Counted from the stretch's first letter, positions 1 through 8,738 are shown. The stretch: 64,000 bases of DNA from Solwaraspora sp. WMMD1047 (GCF_029626155.1 NZ_JARUBL010000001.1:3452501-3516500); one strand, 5' to 3'. A program made the numbers and translations. The notes: generated by a model not told the origin, from the letters alone.

Positions 1-891
1 GACGACGACGACCTCTGGCACGCGTTCTTCCTGCGTGCCTCCCGGGCGCTGCTCGACCCGCACCGACGCCACCACCGCGCCGCGATCGGCCACGCGGTCT
101 CCACCGACCTGCGATCCTGGCGACTGGTGGCCGACGCGCTGGTCCCCGCCGACGGCCCGGCCTGGGACGACCTCGCCACCTGGACCGGCAGCACGGTACG
201 AGGACCGGACGGCCGGTGGTACCTGTTCTACACCGGCGTCAGCCGCGCCGAGCGAGGGCTGGTCCAGCGCGTCGGGCTGGCCGTCTCCGACGACCTGGTC
301 AGCTGGCACCGGCACGGCACCCGACCGCTGGTCGAGGCGGACCCCACCTGGTACGAACTGCTCGACCCGGACGCCTGGTACGAGCAGGCCTGGCGCGATC
401 CGTGGGTCTTCCCCGACCCGGCCGGCGACGGCTGGCACATGCTCCTCACGGCCCGGGCCAACCACGGTGCCGCCGACCGGCGCGGGGTCGTCGGCCACGC
501 CACCTCCGACGATCTGGTCAACTGGCGGGTGCGCCCCCCGCTGTCCACGCCGGCCGACTTCGGCCATCTCGAGGTGCCGCAGGTGGTCGTCATCGACGAC
601 CAGCCGCTCCTGCTCTTCTGCACCAACGCGGTGGCCGGAGAGAACGGCCGGGGCGACCACCGGGTCTGGACGGCGCCCGGGAAGGGTGTCACCGGCCCCT
701 GGGACGTCGCCGATGCCCGGCCGTTCCCGCACCCCGCTCTGTACGCCCCGCGCCTGCTCCGCGACCTGGACGGCGGCTGGAGCATGATCGGGTTCATCGA
801 CCACGACGCCGGCGGGACGTTCGTCGGCGAACTCACCGACCCGATCCCGGTGCGTTACCGACCCGAGCTGGGACTCCGCCCCAGGCGATGA
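1..891 (+). CDS. GH32/GH43-like beta-propeller glycosidase, 5' end missing
   Basis: The reading frame is open from base 1 and stops at TGA 889-891, so the N-terminus lies outside the window; 296 codons are visible. The protein has the repeated blades of the five-bladed beta-propeller fold: GRWYLFYTG, AWRDPWVFPD, DDLVNWRV and LYAPRLLRD. The RDPWVFPD motif carries the conserved Arg-Asp pair of GH32/GH68 beta-fructosidase-like enzymes. No signal peptide can be judged. It likely acts on fructan or another furanosyl glycoside. A GH43-type arabinosidase or GH130-like activity is possible because the nucleophile block is missing. It converges on the IclR gene at 981. Confidence 0.75.
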   Translation, partial: DDDDLWHAFFLRASRALLDPHRRHHRAAIGHAVSTDLRSWRLVADALVPADGPAWDDLATWTGSTVRGPDGRWYLFYTGVSRAERGLVQRVGLAVSDDLVSWHRHGTRPLVEADPTWYELLDPDAWYEQAWRDPWVFPDPAGDGWHMLLTARANHGAADRRGVVGHATSDDLVNWRVRPPLSTPADFGHLEVPQVVVIDDQPLLLFCTNAVAGENGRGDHRVWTAPGKGVTGPWDVADARPFPHPALYAPRLLRDLDGGWSMIGFIDHDAGGTFVGELTDPIPVRYRPELGLRPRR

Positions 892-980
892 GCCGGCGGG
901 TGGGGGCGGGGCGGCAGCGCCGGCGGCGGTCCGCCGCCCGCCGGACGGTGCCGACAGCCGGTCGGCCGGCTGCCATCGGC

Positions 981-1745
981 TCAACCAGCCGGCCCGAACG
1001 AGGGGCCCAGGGCCCGGGAGATCGCCCGGCCGGCGGCCTGCACCAGCGGCGCCAGTGCCACCGGGTCCGCCCGGTCGTGGGCGACGACGAGCGAGATCGC
1101 CGCCAGCACGGTGTCGCTCGGGCCACGGATCGGCGCCGCGACCGAGAGGGCGTCCATCGTCACCTGCCGGTCGCTCGTCGCGTAGCCGACACGGCGGACG
1201 TCGGCGAGGATCCGGCGCAACCGTCGGGGATCGACGACGGTCCGCTCGGTGTACCGCTCCAGCGGCGCCGCCAGCACCTGTTCCTGAACCTCGGCCGGCG
1301 CGAAGGCGAGCAGCACCAGGCCGACCCCGGTGGCGTGCAGCGCGAAGCGGCCACCGACCCGGGTGAGCACCGGCACCGCGTGCCGGCCGGCGATGCGTTC
1401 GATGAAGACCAGTTCCAGGTTCTCCCGGACGGCGAGCTGGACGTTCTCATGGGTCACCTCGTAGAGGTCCTCCATGATCGGCAGCGCGAGTTCCCGCAGC
1501 CCCAGTCCGCGGGGGGCGAGCGAACCCACCTCCCACAGCCGCAGGCCGACGCGGTACCGCCCGTCGGCACCGCGTTCCAGCGCACCCCACGCGACCAGCT
1601 CGGCCGCTCGACGGTAGGCGGTGGGCAGCGACAGCCCGGCCCGCCGCGCCAGCTCGGTGAGGGTCAGCGTCGGCTCGGTCGGGGTGAAGGCGTCGAGCAG
1701 CGCCAGCACCTTGCTGGTGACCGATCGGCCGGATGGCGTACGCAC
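981..1745 (-). CDS. IclR-family transcriptional regulator
   Basis: 254 residues. An N-terminal winged helix (LTELARRAGLSLPTAYRRAAEL, about residues 25-50) is followed by an IclR effector domain (VRENLELVFIERIAGRHAVP, HATGVGLVLLAF, ISRALGPSF). GTG at 1743-1745 is chosen because it directly precedes the HTH domain and sits 32 bases after the reductase stop at 1778. Upstream in-frame codons read through the reductase gene and look like shadow coding. The gene is the last of the Rieske operon, so it probably controls that operon in response to the aromatic substrate or product. IclR proteins commonly regulate aromatic catabolism and can activate or repress. Confidence 0.88.
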   Translation of the reverse strand: MRTPSGRSVTSKVLALLDAFTPTEPTLTLTELARRAGLSLPTAYRRAAELVAWGALERGADGRYRVGLRLWEVGSLAPRGLGLRELALPIMEDLYEVTHENVQLAVRENLELVFIERIAGRHAVPVLTRVGGRFALHATGVGLVLLAFAPAEVQEQVLAAPLERYTERTVVDPRRLRRILADVRRVGYATSDRQVTMDALSVAAPIRGPSDTVLAAISLVVAHDRADPVALAPLVQAAGRAISRALGPSFGPAG

Positions 1746-1777
1746 CCTGCCATCATCATCGCCGTCGCCTCCGCCGG

Positions 1778-2731
1778 CTACAGGTCCAGCACGAGCCGGG
1801 GAGTGCGAGACCGGGAGACGCAGATCATCATCGTGTCGCCCGCGGCCCGTTCCTCCTCGGTGAGCAGGCTGTCGCGGTGGTCCGGCACCCCGTCGAGCAC
1901 GGTCGTCTCGCAGGTGCCGCAGGTGCCCTCCCGGCAGGAGGAGAGCACCTGGACGCCGGCCTCCTCGACGGCGGTGAGGATCGGGGTGCCCGGCGGCACG
2001 GTAAGGGTCCGACCGGAGAGCGCGAGTTCCACCTCGATGGCGCTCCCGGCGTCGGCGTCCCCAGCCACCGGGGTGAAGCGCTCGACGTGCAGCACACCGG
2101 GTGGCCACTGCAGGCAGTGCTCCTCCACCGCCTTGATCAGTTGCTCGGGGCCGCAGCAGTAGACGAGCCCGTCCGGCGGCCCGGACAACAGCGGGGCCAG
2201 GTCGAGCAGCCCGGTCTCGTCCTGCGGGTGCAGGCTCACCCGGTCACCGTGGCTGGCCCGCAGCGCGGTCGCGAACGCCATCGCGGCGCGGGTGCGGGCC
2301 CCGTACACCAGCCGCCAGTCGGCGCCGGCGGCGTCGGCGGCCGCGATCATCGGTTTGATCGGGGTGATGCCGATGCCGCCGGCGATGAAGAGGTACCGCC
2401 GCGCGGGGAGCAGCTCGAAGTTGTTCCGGGGACCCCGTATCCGGACCGTGGCGCCGCGGGTGAGCCGCTCGTGCACGAACCGGGAGCCGCCGCGACCGAC
2501 CGGGTCGTGCCGGACCGCCACCTGCAGCCCGGACCGGTCGGCCGGGTCACCGCAGAGCGAGTACTGACGCACCAGGCCGGCGCCGAGCTCCAGGTCGACG
2601 TGGGCGCCGGGGGTCCAGGCGGGGGCCGCCGCACCGTCGGCCGGGCGCAGCGTCAACACCACGACGCCGTCGGCCACCTCCGCCCGGTCGGCGACCACCA
2701 GCTGCCTACCGGTCGGGTCGTCGCCGGTCAC
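1778..2731 (-). CDS. Phthalate dioxygenase reductase-type FMN/2Fe-2S oxidoreductase
   Basis: 317 residues with the order of class IA oxygenase reductases. First comes a flavin-binding barrel (RQYSLCGDP, about 55-63), then an NAD-binding domain (FIAGGIGITPI, YCCGPEQLI). A C-terminal plant-type 2Fe-2S domain follows (SCREGTCGTCETTVLDG, with a later Cys in MMICVSR). It should pass electrons from NAD(P)H to the Rieske oxygenase at 2949-3992. GTG 2729-2731 overlaps the stop of the small gene upstream (GTGA), which indicates translational coupling. It resembles VanB-type vanillate demethylase reductases. The actual electron partner follows from gene order only. Confidence 0.9.
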   Translation of the reverse strand: MTGDDPTGRQLVVADRAEVADGVVVLTLRPADGAAAPAWTPGAHVDLELGAGLVRQYSLCGDPADRSGLQVAVRHDPVGRGGSRFVHERLTRGATVRIRGPRNNFELLPARRYLFIAGGIGITPIKPMIAAADAAGADWRLVYGARTRAAMAFATALRASHGDRVSLHPQDETGLLDLAPLLSGPPDGLVYCCGPEQLIKAVEEHCLQWPPGVLHVERFTPVAGDADAGSAIEVELALSGRTLTVPPGTPILTAVEEAGVQVLSSCREGTCGTCETTVLDGVPDHRDSLLTEEERAAGDTMMICVSRSRTPRLVLDL

Positions 2732-2952
2732 ACCGGCACCTCGATCCGGGCCGGTGGGTCGGGGACCTCGCGGAGCCGCTCGGGCGTCCGGTGGTCGCGC
2801 GGGTGGGCGAGCAGCCACTCCCAGAGCTCCACCGGCTCCTCCGCGGTGCGTTCGGCGCCGCAGTGACAGACGCCGCGCAGGGTGTCCGTGCCCGGCACCC
2901 ACTGGATCCGGTAGAGCCGGCTGCCGGTTGGATCGCCGGCCCGCGGGTTCAC
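2728..2952 (-). CDS. Small coupled protein of a Rieske oxygenase operon (74 aa), function unknown
   Basis: The GTG at 2950-2952 overlaps the oxygenase stop, and its own TGA at 2728-2730 overlaps the reductase GTG. The small frame is therefore locked between the two by two four-base overlaps, which is strong evidence that it is real. The 74-residue protein has no signal peptide. Visible features are a VCHCG motif (CxC) near the middle, a tryptophan-rich helix (ELWEWLLAHP), and a basic tail rich in proline. Two cysteines could bind a metal or dock to an iron-sulfur protein, but this is a guess. I do not recognise a family. Confidence 0.7.
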   Translation of the reverse strand: MNPRAGDPTGSRLYRIQWVPGTDTLRGVCHCGAERTAEEPVELWEWLLAHPRDHRTPERLREVPDPPARIEVPV

Positions 2953-3992
2953 CGGGTCGCCTCCACCGTCCCGGTACCCACCAGCCGGCCGAGCAGGCGT
3001 CTGGCGGCCAACCCCCCGGTGTCGATGTTGATGCTCAGCTCCTGGTACCGCTCCGGTTCGGCGGCGATCACCTTCTCCAGGATGTCCAACGCCGTGACGT
3101 CCTGCATCACCACGGTGTGGTTGCTCTGGTGCAGGTACTCGCTCACCGACTCGTCCTCGATCGCGAAGTCGCGCGCCACCGCCCAGAAGTCGTACGTGGT
3201 GTTCTCGGTCGCCGGCGTGATGGCGTACACGATCTCGGCGTGGAAGGCCCCGTCGTCCGGACCCTCCGCCGGCGGGTAGTGGCCCTGCGGGGCGATCCGG
3301 CTGTGCAGCAGGTACAGGCAGGGCGGGTGGTACTCGATGTCCTGCCAGCGGGTGATGCGGCCCTGGATGCCGGTCGACCTCGCGTAGAACGGGGGGCACT
3401 CGGCATCGTCGATGTGTCGGCTGACGTAGACGATGCCCTTCTCGTCGTCCACCTCGGTGACGATCGGGGTCTCCGCCACCTCGGGGGTGCCGATGTAGCC
3501 GCCGTGCAGGTAGGTCTCGTGGGACAGGTCCATCAGGTTGTCCACCAGCAGGCCGTACCGGGCGTTGAGGGGAGCCATGCCGCGGACGACCGCGTAGCGC
3601 GGGTCGGTCAGCCACGGTGCCCGGGGGATGGTGGCCGGATCGGCCCGGTCGCGCTCGCCGATCCACACCCAGACGAAGGAATCCTGTTCGACGACCGGGT
3701 AGGAGGCGACCCGCGCGGTGCGCGGGATGCGCTGCTGACCGGGTACGGCGATGCACGCGCCGGTCGGGTCGTAGGTGAATCCGTGGTAGCCACAGACGAT
3801 CGCGTCGCCGACCAGTTGGCTCTCGGAGAGCGGGTAGCGCCGGTGCACGCACCGGTCGGCCAGTGCCACCGCAGCCCCCGACTCGGTGCGGTACAGGACC
3901 AGCGGCTCGCCCAGCACGGTCCGGGCGAGCAGGTCCCGCCCGACCTCGTTGCCGTACGCCGCGACATACCACTGGTTACGCGCGAACACCAT
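2949..3992 (-). CDS. Rieske non-heme iron oxygenase (vanillate demethylase / dicamba monooxygenase type)
   Basis: 347 residues. The N-terminal Rieske domain has Cys48-x-His50 and Cys67-x2-His70 (RCVHR and CGYH). The catalytic domain has Asp155, His158 and His163 in NLMDLSHETYLH, the mononuclear iron site and bridging Asp of VanA-like enzymes. Length and order fit single-component aromatic O-demethylases rather than two-subunit ring hydroxylases. No beta-subunit gene is nearby. ATG 3990-3992 follows GAGGAGG at a good distance; the alternative ATG 20 bases upstream would place that site inside the gene. First gene of the operon with the 74-aa protein, reductase and IclR. The substrate is unknown; a methoxylated aromatic is the best guess. 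Confidence 0.92.
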   Translation of the reverse strand: MVFARNQWYVAAYGNEVGRDLLARTVLGEPLVLYRTESGAAVALADRCVHRRYPLSESQLVGDAIVCGYHGFTYDPTGACIAVPGQQRIPRTARVASYPVVEQDSFVWVWIGERDRADPATIPRAPWLTDPRYAVVRGMAPLNARYGLLVDNLMDLSHETYLHGGYIGTPEVAETPIVTEVDDEKGIVYVSRHIDDAECPPFYARSTGIQGRITRWQDIEYHPPCLYLLHSRIAPQGHYPPAEGPDDGAFHAEIVYAITPATENTTYDFWAVARDFAIEDESVSEYLHQSNHTVVMQDVTALDILEKVIAAEPERYQELSINIDTGGLAARRLLGRLVGTGTVEATR

Positions 3993-4165
3993 GCCGGCGA
4001 ACCTCCTCATCGGGTGGACTGGCGTCGGTTCGAATGATCCCGGTGTACGCCCGCGGTGGGGACCGGGGCTTGCACTGGATGAAAGTCTGACCGGATTCGC
4101 GGCGCCACCGGGCACCGGCCCGGCCCGCCTGGTGGGGGCCGCGCACTGCGGAGCCCACGCACTGC

Positions 4166-4201
4166 GGAGCCCGGACCAGTGCGGACACTGGTCCGGGCTC
4201 C
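4166..4201 (-). terminator. Perfect 16-bp hairpin after the CBM2 esterase gene
   Basis: 4166-4181 pairs perfectly with 4186-4201 around a CGGA tetraloop. It lies 40 bases past the esterase stop on the minus strand and upstream of the Rieske operon start. There is no T-run, as is common in high-GC actinomycetes. Confidence 0.8.
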
Positions 4202-4240
4202 GGATGCGGCCGGTGGCTCCCGGTTGCCGGCGGCATCGCC

Positions 4241-5587
4241 TCAGCTGCAGGTTGCGCCGTTGAGGCTGAACTGTGCTGGAGTGCTGTTGGTTCCGCTGTA
4301 GGTGCCCTGGAAACCGAAGTTGATGCTCTGGTTCGCACCGATGGTGGGGTTGTAGCTGACGTTGCGGGCGGTCGCCTGGTTGCCGCTCTGACTGATCGTC
4401 GCGTTCCAGGCGTTGGTGACCTGCTGGTTGCCCGGCCAGCTCCACTGGACCGTCCAGCCGTTGATCGTGCTGCTACCGGTGTTGGTGACCGTCACGCTGG
4501 CGGTGAAGCCGTTGCCCCAGCTGTTGGCCGTGTACGCGACGCGACAGGTGGACGTGCCCGGCGGCGGCGTGGTCGGCGGTGGGGTCGTCGGCGGCGGTGT
4601 GGTCGGCGGTGGGGTGGTGGGCGGCGGTGTGGTGGGTGGTGGGGTGGTGGGTGGTGGGGTGGTGGGCTGGGTGCGGTCGAGGCCGAAGAACCCGATGGCG
4701 GCGCGGGCCATGCCGGTGGAGGGCAGGCTGTGTCCGGCGCCTTGGATGGCGTATGCCTCGACCTGGGTGCCGAAGCGGCGGCGGTTCCAGTTGGCCTGGG
4801 GTGTGTCGGTGGAGGTGGGGGTCTGGCTCAGGCCGTGGACGTTGGTCCACTGCTCGACGGATTCCTGCAGCAGGGAGTACGGGACGAGGGTGTCGTTGGT
4901 GCCGTGCCAGAGTTGGATGGGTGGCCGGCGGCCGGTGTAGCCGGGGTAGGCCTGGCGGACGAGGTCGCCCCACTGCTGGGGGGTGCGGTTCATGCTGCCG
5001 TTGGTGCAGGAGCCGCCGGGCGGGTAGTCGGCGGCGCTGGCGAAGCAGTTGAACGGCACGCCCATGAAGGAGGCGCCGGCCTGGAACAGGTCGGGGTAGA
5101 CGGCGAGCATGTGTTGGGTCATCATGCCGCCGGATGAGCTGCCGGTGGCGTAGACGCGGTTGATGTCGCCGTTGTGTTGCTGCCGCGCGTAGTTGATCAT
5201 GGATTCGATCGAGACCGGGTCACTACCCCCACCCCGACGCTTCGACGCGGCCGACCAGGTGTCGAAGCACCTACCGAAACCGGCCTCCTGCATCGCGGAC
5301 GGGTAGATGACGATGAACCCGTACTGGTTGGACAGCGACGCGAACTCACTACCGGAGTAGAAACCGGGACCCGAACCGCCGCAGCCGTGCATCGCCACCA
5401 CGATCGCCGGGCTGGCGGGCCGGTTGTCCGGCACGTAGATGTGCATCCGCATGCCACCCGGATTGTTACCGAAGTTCGTCACCTCGACCAACGACGCCGC
5501 CGACGCCGGCGACGACAGGGCAATGCCGCCGACCGCGAGGAACAGGGCACTGACCAACCCGGCCAGCACCGCTCTGGTTCTTCTCAC
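4241..5587 (-). CDS. Secreted PHB depolymerase / CE1-type feruloyl or acetylxylan esterase with CBM2
   Basis: 448 residues. A Sec signal ends at about residue 35 (SPASA-A). The alpha/beta hydrolase domain of the PHB depolymerase/CE1 family shows the oxyanion motif VAMHGCGG, a nucleophile elbow GSSSGG with Ser151, and a late HSLPS histidine region. A TTPPP-repeat linker (about 306-341) leads to a C-terminal CBM2 that binds cellulose or xylan (NSWGNGF, WTVQWSWPG, NVSYN). GTG 5585-5587 is preferred because GGAGGG lies five bases upstream; an in-frame ATG at 5617 lacks such a site. It should remove acyl groups from xylan at the cell wall. A truncated homologue lies at 10951-11121. Confidence 0.88.
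   Translation of the reverse strand: MRRTRAVLAGLVSALFLAVGGIALSSPASAASLVEVTNFGNNPGGMRMHIYVPDNRPASPAIVVAMHGCGGSGPGFYSGSEFASLSNQYGFIVIYPSAMQEAGFGRCFDTWSAASKRRGGGSDPVSIESMINYARQQHNGDINRVYATGSSSGGMMTQHMLAVYPDLFQAGASFMGVPFNCFASAADYPPGGSCTNGSMNRTPQQWGDLVRQAYPGYTGRRPPIQLWHGTNDTLVPYSLLQESVEQWTNVHGLSQTPTSTDTPQANWNRRRFGTQVEAYAIQGAGHSLPSTGMARAAIGFFGLDRTQPTTPPPTTPPPTTPPPTTPPPTTPPPTTPPPTTPPPGTSTCRVAYTANSWGNGFTASVTVTNTGSSTINGWTVQWSWPGNQQVTNAWNATISQSGNQATARNVSYNPTIGANQSINFGFQGTYSGTNSTPAQFSLNGATCS
4561..4669 (-). repeat. Low-complexity repeat encoding the TTPPP linker of the esterase
   Basis: GTGGTGGG/CGGCGGTG units repeat across about 110 bases and encode the flexible Thr-Pro linker. Similar DNA recurs at 31516-31611 and 35375-35446, so these tracts could recombine with each other. 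Confidence 0.85.
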
Positions 5588-5619
5588 GAGCACCCTCCAT
5601 CGATAGGCATTTATCAATC

Positions 5620-5648
5620 ACCTTAGACAGGTCAGTGACGACCGTCAA
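5620..5648 (-). promoter_or_regulatory. Promoter of the CBM2 esterase with an overlapping palindrome
   Basis: On the minus strand, -35 TTGACG (5643-5648) and -10 TAAGGT (5620-5625) are separated by exactly 17 bases. The perfect inverted repeat TGACGGTCGTCA (5636-5647) overlaps the -35 box. The same 12-mer occurs at 14050-14061 before the importer operon. Confidence 0.65.
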
Positions 5649-5693
5649 CATAATGCCAAACTTCGATGGATGGTGGTGGCCTGCCGGCCGGGG

Positions 5694-6929
5694 TCAGCGC
5701 GGGGCGATCGGCGACACCTCGTTCCGGGACTCGATCCGCAGCGCGGGCCGGCCGTCGACGCCGGGTCGCGGGTCCAGCGGGGCGCCGTCGGTCGTGGTCA
5801 ACAGCCGTCGGCCGGCCCACTCGGGACGCACGTTGGGGCTCTCGGCGGTCGCCATCCGAGACCGGTCGGCGGGCGACCGGATCGCGCTCTCGTCGATGCT
5901 GACCCCCAGGCCCGGTGCGTCACCGAGCACGAAGGCGCCCTCCTCGACCCGGTGGTCGACCCGGATGCCGGCCGGCGGGATCAGGTCCTGCAGCTCACTG
6001 ACCAGATGGTTCGGCACGGAGGTCGCGGCGTGCAGTAGACCGACCGGACTGTTGCCGACCGGGCTGACCGGCAGGTCGTGGGCGTGCGCCAGGGCGGCCA
6101 CCCGCAGGAAGTGGGTGACGCCCCAGACGGCGGCCATCTGCACGACGTCGACCGCGCCCGCGGCGATCAGCGGGCGGTACTGCTCCAGACCGGTCAGGTT
6201 CTCCCCGGTGGCGACGGAGGTCCGCACCCCCCGGCCGACAGCGGCCAGCCCTTCGGCGTCCCACCGCCGGACGGGTTCCTCGATCCAGGTCAGGTCGAGG
6301 GTGCGCTCCAGTTCGCAGACGTGCCGGACGGCCTGCTTGCGGGTCCAGGCCTCGTTCACGTCGAGCATCAGGCCGGGCCGCGGGCCGTGCGCGGCGGCGA
6401 GCACGTCCCGAACCAGGCACAACCGGTGCCGGTCCCGCTCGATGTCCAGCCCGCCCTTGAGCTTCGCGGCCCGCAGCCCGTGCCGGGCATAGACCTCGTA
6501 CTCCGAGACCAGTTCGTCGTCGGTCAGGCGGATGTCCAGCCCGGAGGCGTACGCCGCCACCCGCCGGTCCCGTCCGCCGAGCAGCCGCCAGAGCGGCTCA
6601 CCCGCGAGCTTGGCCTTGATGTCCCAGAGCGCGGTGTCGAGCGCGCCGATGGTCCCGAACACCGGGCCGGCGTGCCCGGTCTTGAAGGTCTGCCGCAGCA
6701 TCCGGTCGTAGAGGGCCGGCACCGCCCGCGGATCCTCCCCGTCGATGGCCGGAAAGATCCTTTCGATCTCCACGTGCGATCCCAACCCGATCCCACTGAT
6801 CCCCTCGTCGGTGTCGACGATGACGATCGGGACGGAGGTCACCCCGTCGGCGAACACCCCGTTGGCGTCGCCGACCGGCCGCCCCCACTCCTGGATCGTG
6901 TCGAACGTTCGGTATCCGGTGATCCGCAT
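5694..6929 (-). CDS. Enolase-superfamily enzyme (mandelate racemase/muconate lactonizing type)
   Basis: 411 residues. The capping domain is followed by the barrel with Lys156-x-Lys158 (KLKGG), metal ligand Asp190 (LDVNEAW), a Glu in WIEEPV and a Glu in ATGEN. These residues bind Mg and take a proton from an acid sugar. The Asp-His dyad of mandelate racemase is not seen: the strand after ATGEN reads QMAAVWGVTH, and the expected PH motif reads PVGNSP. The enzyme may therefore be a dehydratase or epimerase using the KxK side. It is last in the sugar-uptake operon, one base after the permease stop. The substrate is probably the sugar acid the ABC system imports. Confidence 0.85.
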   Translation of the reverse strand: MRITGYRTFDTIQEWGRPVGDANGVFADGVTSVPIVIVDTDEGISGIGLGSHVEIERIFPAIDGEDPRAVPALYDRMLRQTFKTGHAGPVFGTIGALDTALWDIKAKLAGEPLWRLLGGRDRRVAAYASGLDIRLTDDELVSEYEVYARHGLRAAKLKGGLDIERDRHRLCLVRDVLAAAHGPRPGLMLDVNEAWTRKQAVRHVCELERTLDLTWIEEPVRRWDAEGLAAVGRGVRTSVATGENLTGLEQYRPLIAAGAVDVVQMAAVWGVTHFLRVAALAHAHDLPVSPVGNSPVGLLHAATSVPNHLVSELQDLIPPAGIRVDHRVEEGAFVLGDAPGLGVSIDESAIRSPADRSRMATAESPNVRPEWAGRRLLTTTDGAPLDPRPGVDGRPALRIESRNEVSPIAPR

Positions 6930-6930
6930 G

Positions 6931-7758
6931 TCAGCCCTTCGTGGAACCGGCGGCGACGCCGTCGGCGATCTGCCGCTGGAGAAACAGGTAGACCAGCAGA
7001 ACGGGAACCGCGGCGATCAGCACCCCGGAGGCGAAGGTCGGGATGTCCGCCGAGTACTGGCCGCGCAACGAGGTGACCCCGACCATCAGCGTGCGGTGTT
7101 CGGCAGACGGCATCATGAGCAGCGCGATGAGCACGTCGTTCCAGCAGAACAGGGCGTTGAGGATGCCGACCGACAGCAGCGCCGGAGCGCCCAGCGGCAA
7201 CATGATCCGCCGGTAGACGCCGTACACGCTGTTGCCGTCGATCCTGGCCGCGTCGACGATCTCCACCGGGATGGTCCGGTAGTAGCTCGTCATCAGGAAG
7301 ACGGTGAAGGGCAGGAACTGCGCGACGTAGGCCAGGACCAGGCCCGGGTAGGTGTCGATGAGGGACGTGTCGGCCATGATCCGGGTCAGCGGCACCATGA
7401 TCACCTGGAACGGGACGAAGAGCCCCGCGAGGCAGGCCAGGAAGAGCACCGAGGAGCCCCGGAACCGGAGCTGGCTCAGCGCGAAGCCCGCCATCGAGCC
7501 GAGCAGGAGCAGCAGCAGCACCGCCGAGGTCACCACGATCAGCGAGTTGGCGAAGTACCGCCCCATCCCCACGCTGGTCCAGGCGGTGGCGATGTTCTCC
7601 CACCGGAAGGCGTCCGCGAGGGAGAACCGGTCCAGGATGTACTCCCGCCGGGTCTTCATGGCGACGTTGGCGGTGAACAGGAGCGGATAGACCGTCGCCA
7701 GCGCGAGCAGCGCCATCGGGACCGCGACCAGCCACCTGCCCACCCGTACGCCCGACAT
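6931..7758 (-). CDS. Carbohydrate ABC transporter permease, MalG type
   Basis: 275 residues with six membrane segments. The cytoplasmic EAA loop that contacts the ATPase reads EIVDAARIDGNSVYGVYRRI. ATG 7756-7758 overlaps the upstream permease stop as TGATG, so the two subunits are made together. It works with the MalF-type permease (7758-8735) and the binding protein (8739-10007). No ATPase gene is present, so it presumably uses a shared MsiK-like ATPase, as is usual for actinomycete sugar importers. Confidence 0.93.
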   Translation of the reverse strand: MSGVRVGRWLVAVPMALLALATVYPLLFTANVAMKTRREYILDRFSLADAFRWENIATAWTSVGMGRYFANSLIVVTSAVLLLLLLGSMAGFALSQLRFRGSSVLFLACLAGLFVPFQVIMVPLTRIMADTSLIDTYPGLVLAYVAQFLPFTVFLMTSYYRTIPVEIVDAARIDGNSVYGVYRRIMLPLGAPALLSVGILNALFCWNDVLIALLMMPSAEHRTLMVGVTSLRGQYSADIPTFASGVLIAAVPVLLVYLFLQRQIADGVAAGSTKG

Positions 7759-8735
7759 CAGTCCACCCTTCCCGACCGGCGGAGCAGACTGATCTGCAGC
7801 AGGCCGACGACCAGCATGATGAGGAAGAGCACCGTCGACGCGGCCGAGGCGAGCGCCGGCCGGTTCATCTGCCCCTGTTGGATCCAGACGTAGTACTCCG
7901 GCAGGTACGTCGAGCCCTCCGGGCCGCCGCTCGTCATCACGTAGAGCAGACCGAACATCGAGGTCAGCATCCCGATCATGGTGGTCACGAAGACGAACTG
8001 GATGGTCCGGGTGAGGCCGGGCACGATCACGTGCCAAATGGTCCGGGGCAGTGACGCCCCGTCCACCCGGGCGGCGTCGAGCAGCCCGGCGTCCAGCGTC
8101 GCGAAGCCGGCGAGGAACACCACCAGCGCCATCCCGAAGGTGGCCCAGATGTGTACGCCGACCACCGCGAACATCGCCACGTCCGGGTCGCCGAGCCAGT
8201 CGACCGGGCCCAGTCCGACCGTGCCGAGCACGGTGTTGACCGGACCGTCGAAGGCCAGCAGCAGGTTGAAGATCGCCCCGACGATGACCGGGGAGAGCAC
8301 CGCCGGGAAGAAGTAGACGCTGCGGTAGATCCGGTTGCCGGGCACCCGCAGGTAGATGAAGGTCGCGAGCAGCCCGGGGATCGCCACCGCCACCGGAAGC
8401 AGCAGGACGAGCAGCCCCACGTTCCGTAGCGCCTGCAGAAACAGCGGGTCGTCGAAGAGGTGGCGGTAGTTGTCGAGGCCGACGGCGATGCCGTTGCGGT
8501 CGCCGTCACCGGTGAAGGAGAAGTTGATCCCGAGCAGGAGCGGCCACAGCCGCAACCCCACGATGATCAGGATTGCCGGGGCCACCAGCACGAAGGGCGC
8601 GAGCCGCTCCGACCGTGACCCCCGGGACCGCCGCCGGGGCCGGGGTTGGGTGCCGCCGCGCCGGACGGGCGCCACCCGGTCGGCCCGGCCGGCTGCGGCC
8701 GGGCCGACCGGGGAGGTCGATGCTCGGATCGGCAT
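7758..8735 (-). CDS. Carbohydrate ABC transporter permease, MalF type
   Basis: 325 residues with a long basic, proline-rich N-terminal tail before the first membrane helix (about residues 45-65), then six membrane segments in all. The EAA loop is LLDAARVDGASLPRTIWHVI. ATG 8733-8735 begins three bases after the binding-protein stop. It should form a heterodimer with the MalG-type subunit encoded next. The tail of about 45 residues is longer than usual. Confidence 0.93.
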   Translation of the reverse strand: MPIRASTSPVGPAAAGRADRVAPVRRGGTQPRPRRRSRGSRSERLAPFVLVAPAILIIVGLRLWPLLLGINFSFTGDGDRNGIAVGLDNYRHLFDDPLFLQALRNVGLLVLLLPVAVAIPGLLATFIYLRVPGNRIYRSVYFFPAVLSPVIVGAIFNLLLAFDGPVNTVLGTVGLGPVDWLGDPDVAMFAVVGVHIWATFGMALVVFLAGFATLDAGLLDAARVDGASLPRTIWHVIVPGLTRTIQFVFVTTMIGMLTSMFGLLYVMTSGGPEGSTYLPEYYVWIQQGQMNRPALASAASTVLFLIMLVVGLLQISLLRRSGRVD

Positions 8736-8738
8736 CGG

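Noticed and set aside
892-980. Small GC-rich palindromes between the GH32-like and IclR genes
   Set aside because: Short, overlapping GGC/GCC stems are expected by chance at this GC content; not called as a terminator.
4561-4669. The GGTGG repeat as a minisatellite or DNA-binding array
   Set aside because: It encodes the TTPPP linker in frame, as in other secreted CBM2 enzymes.
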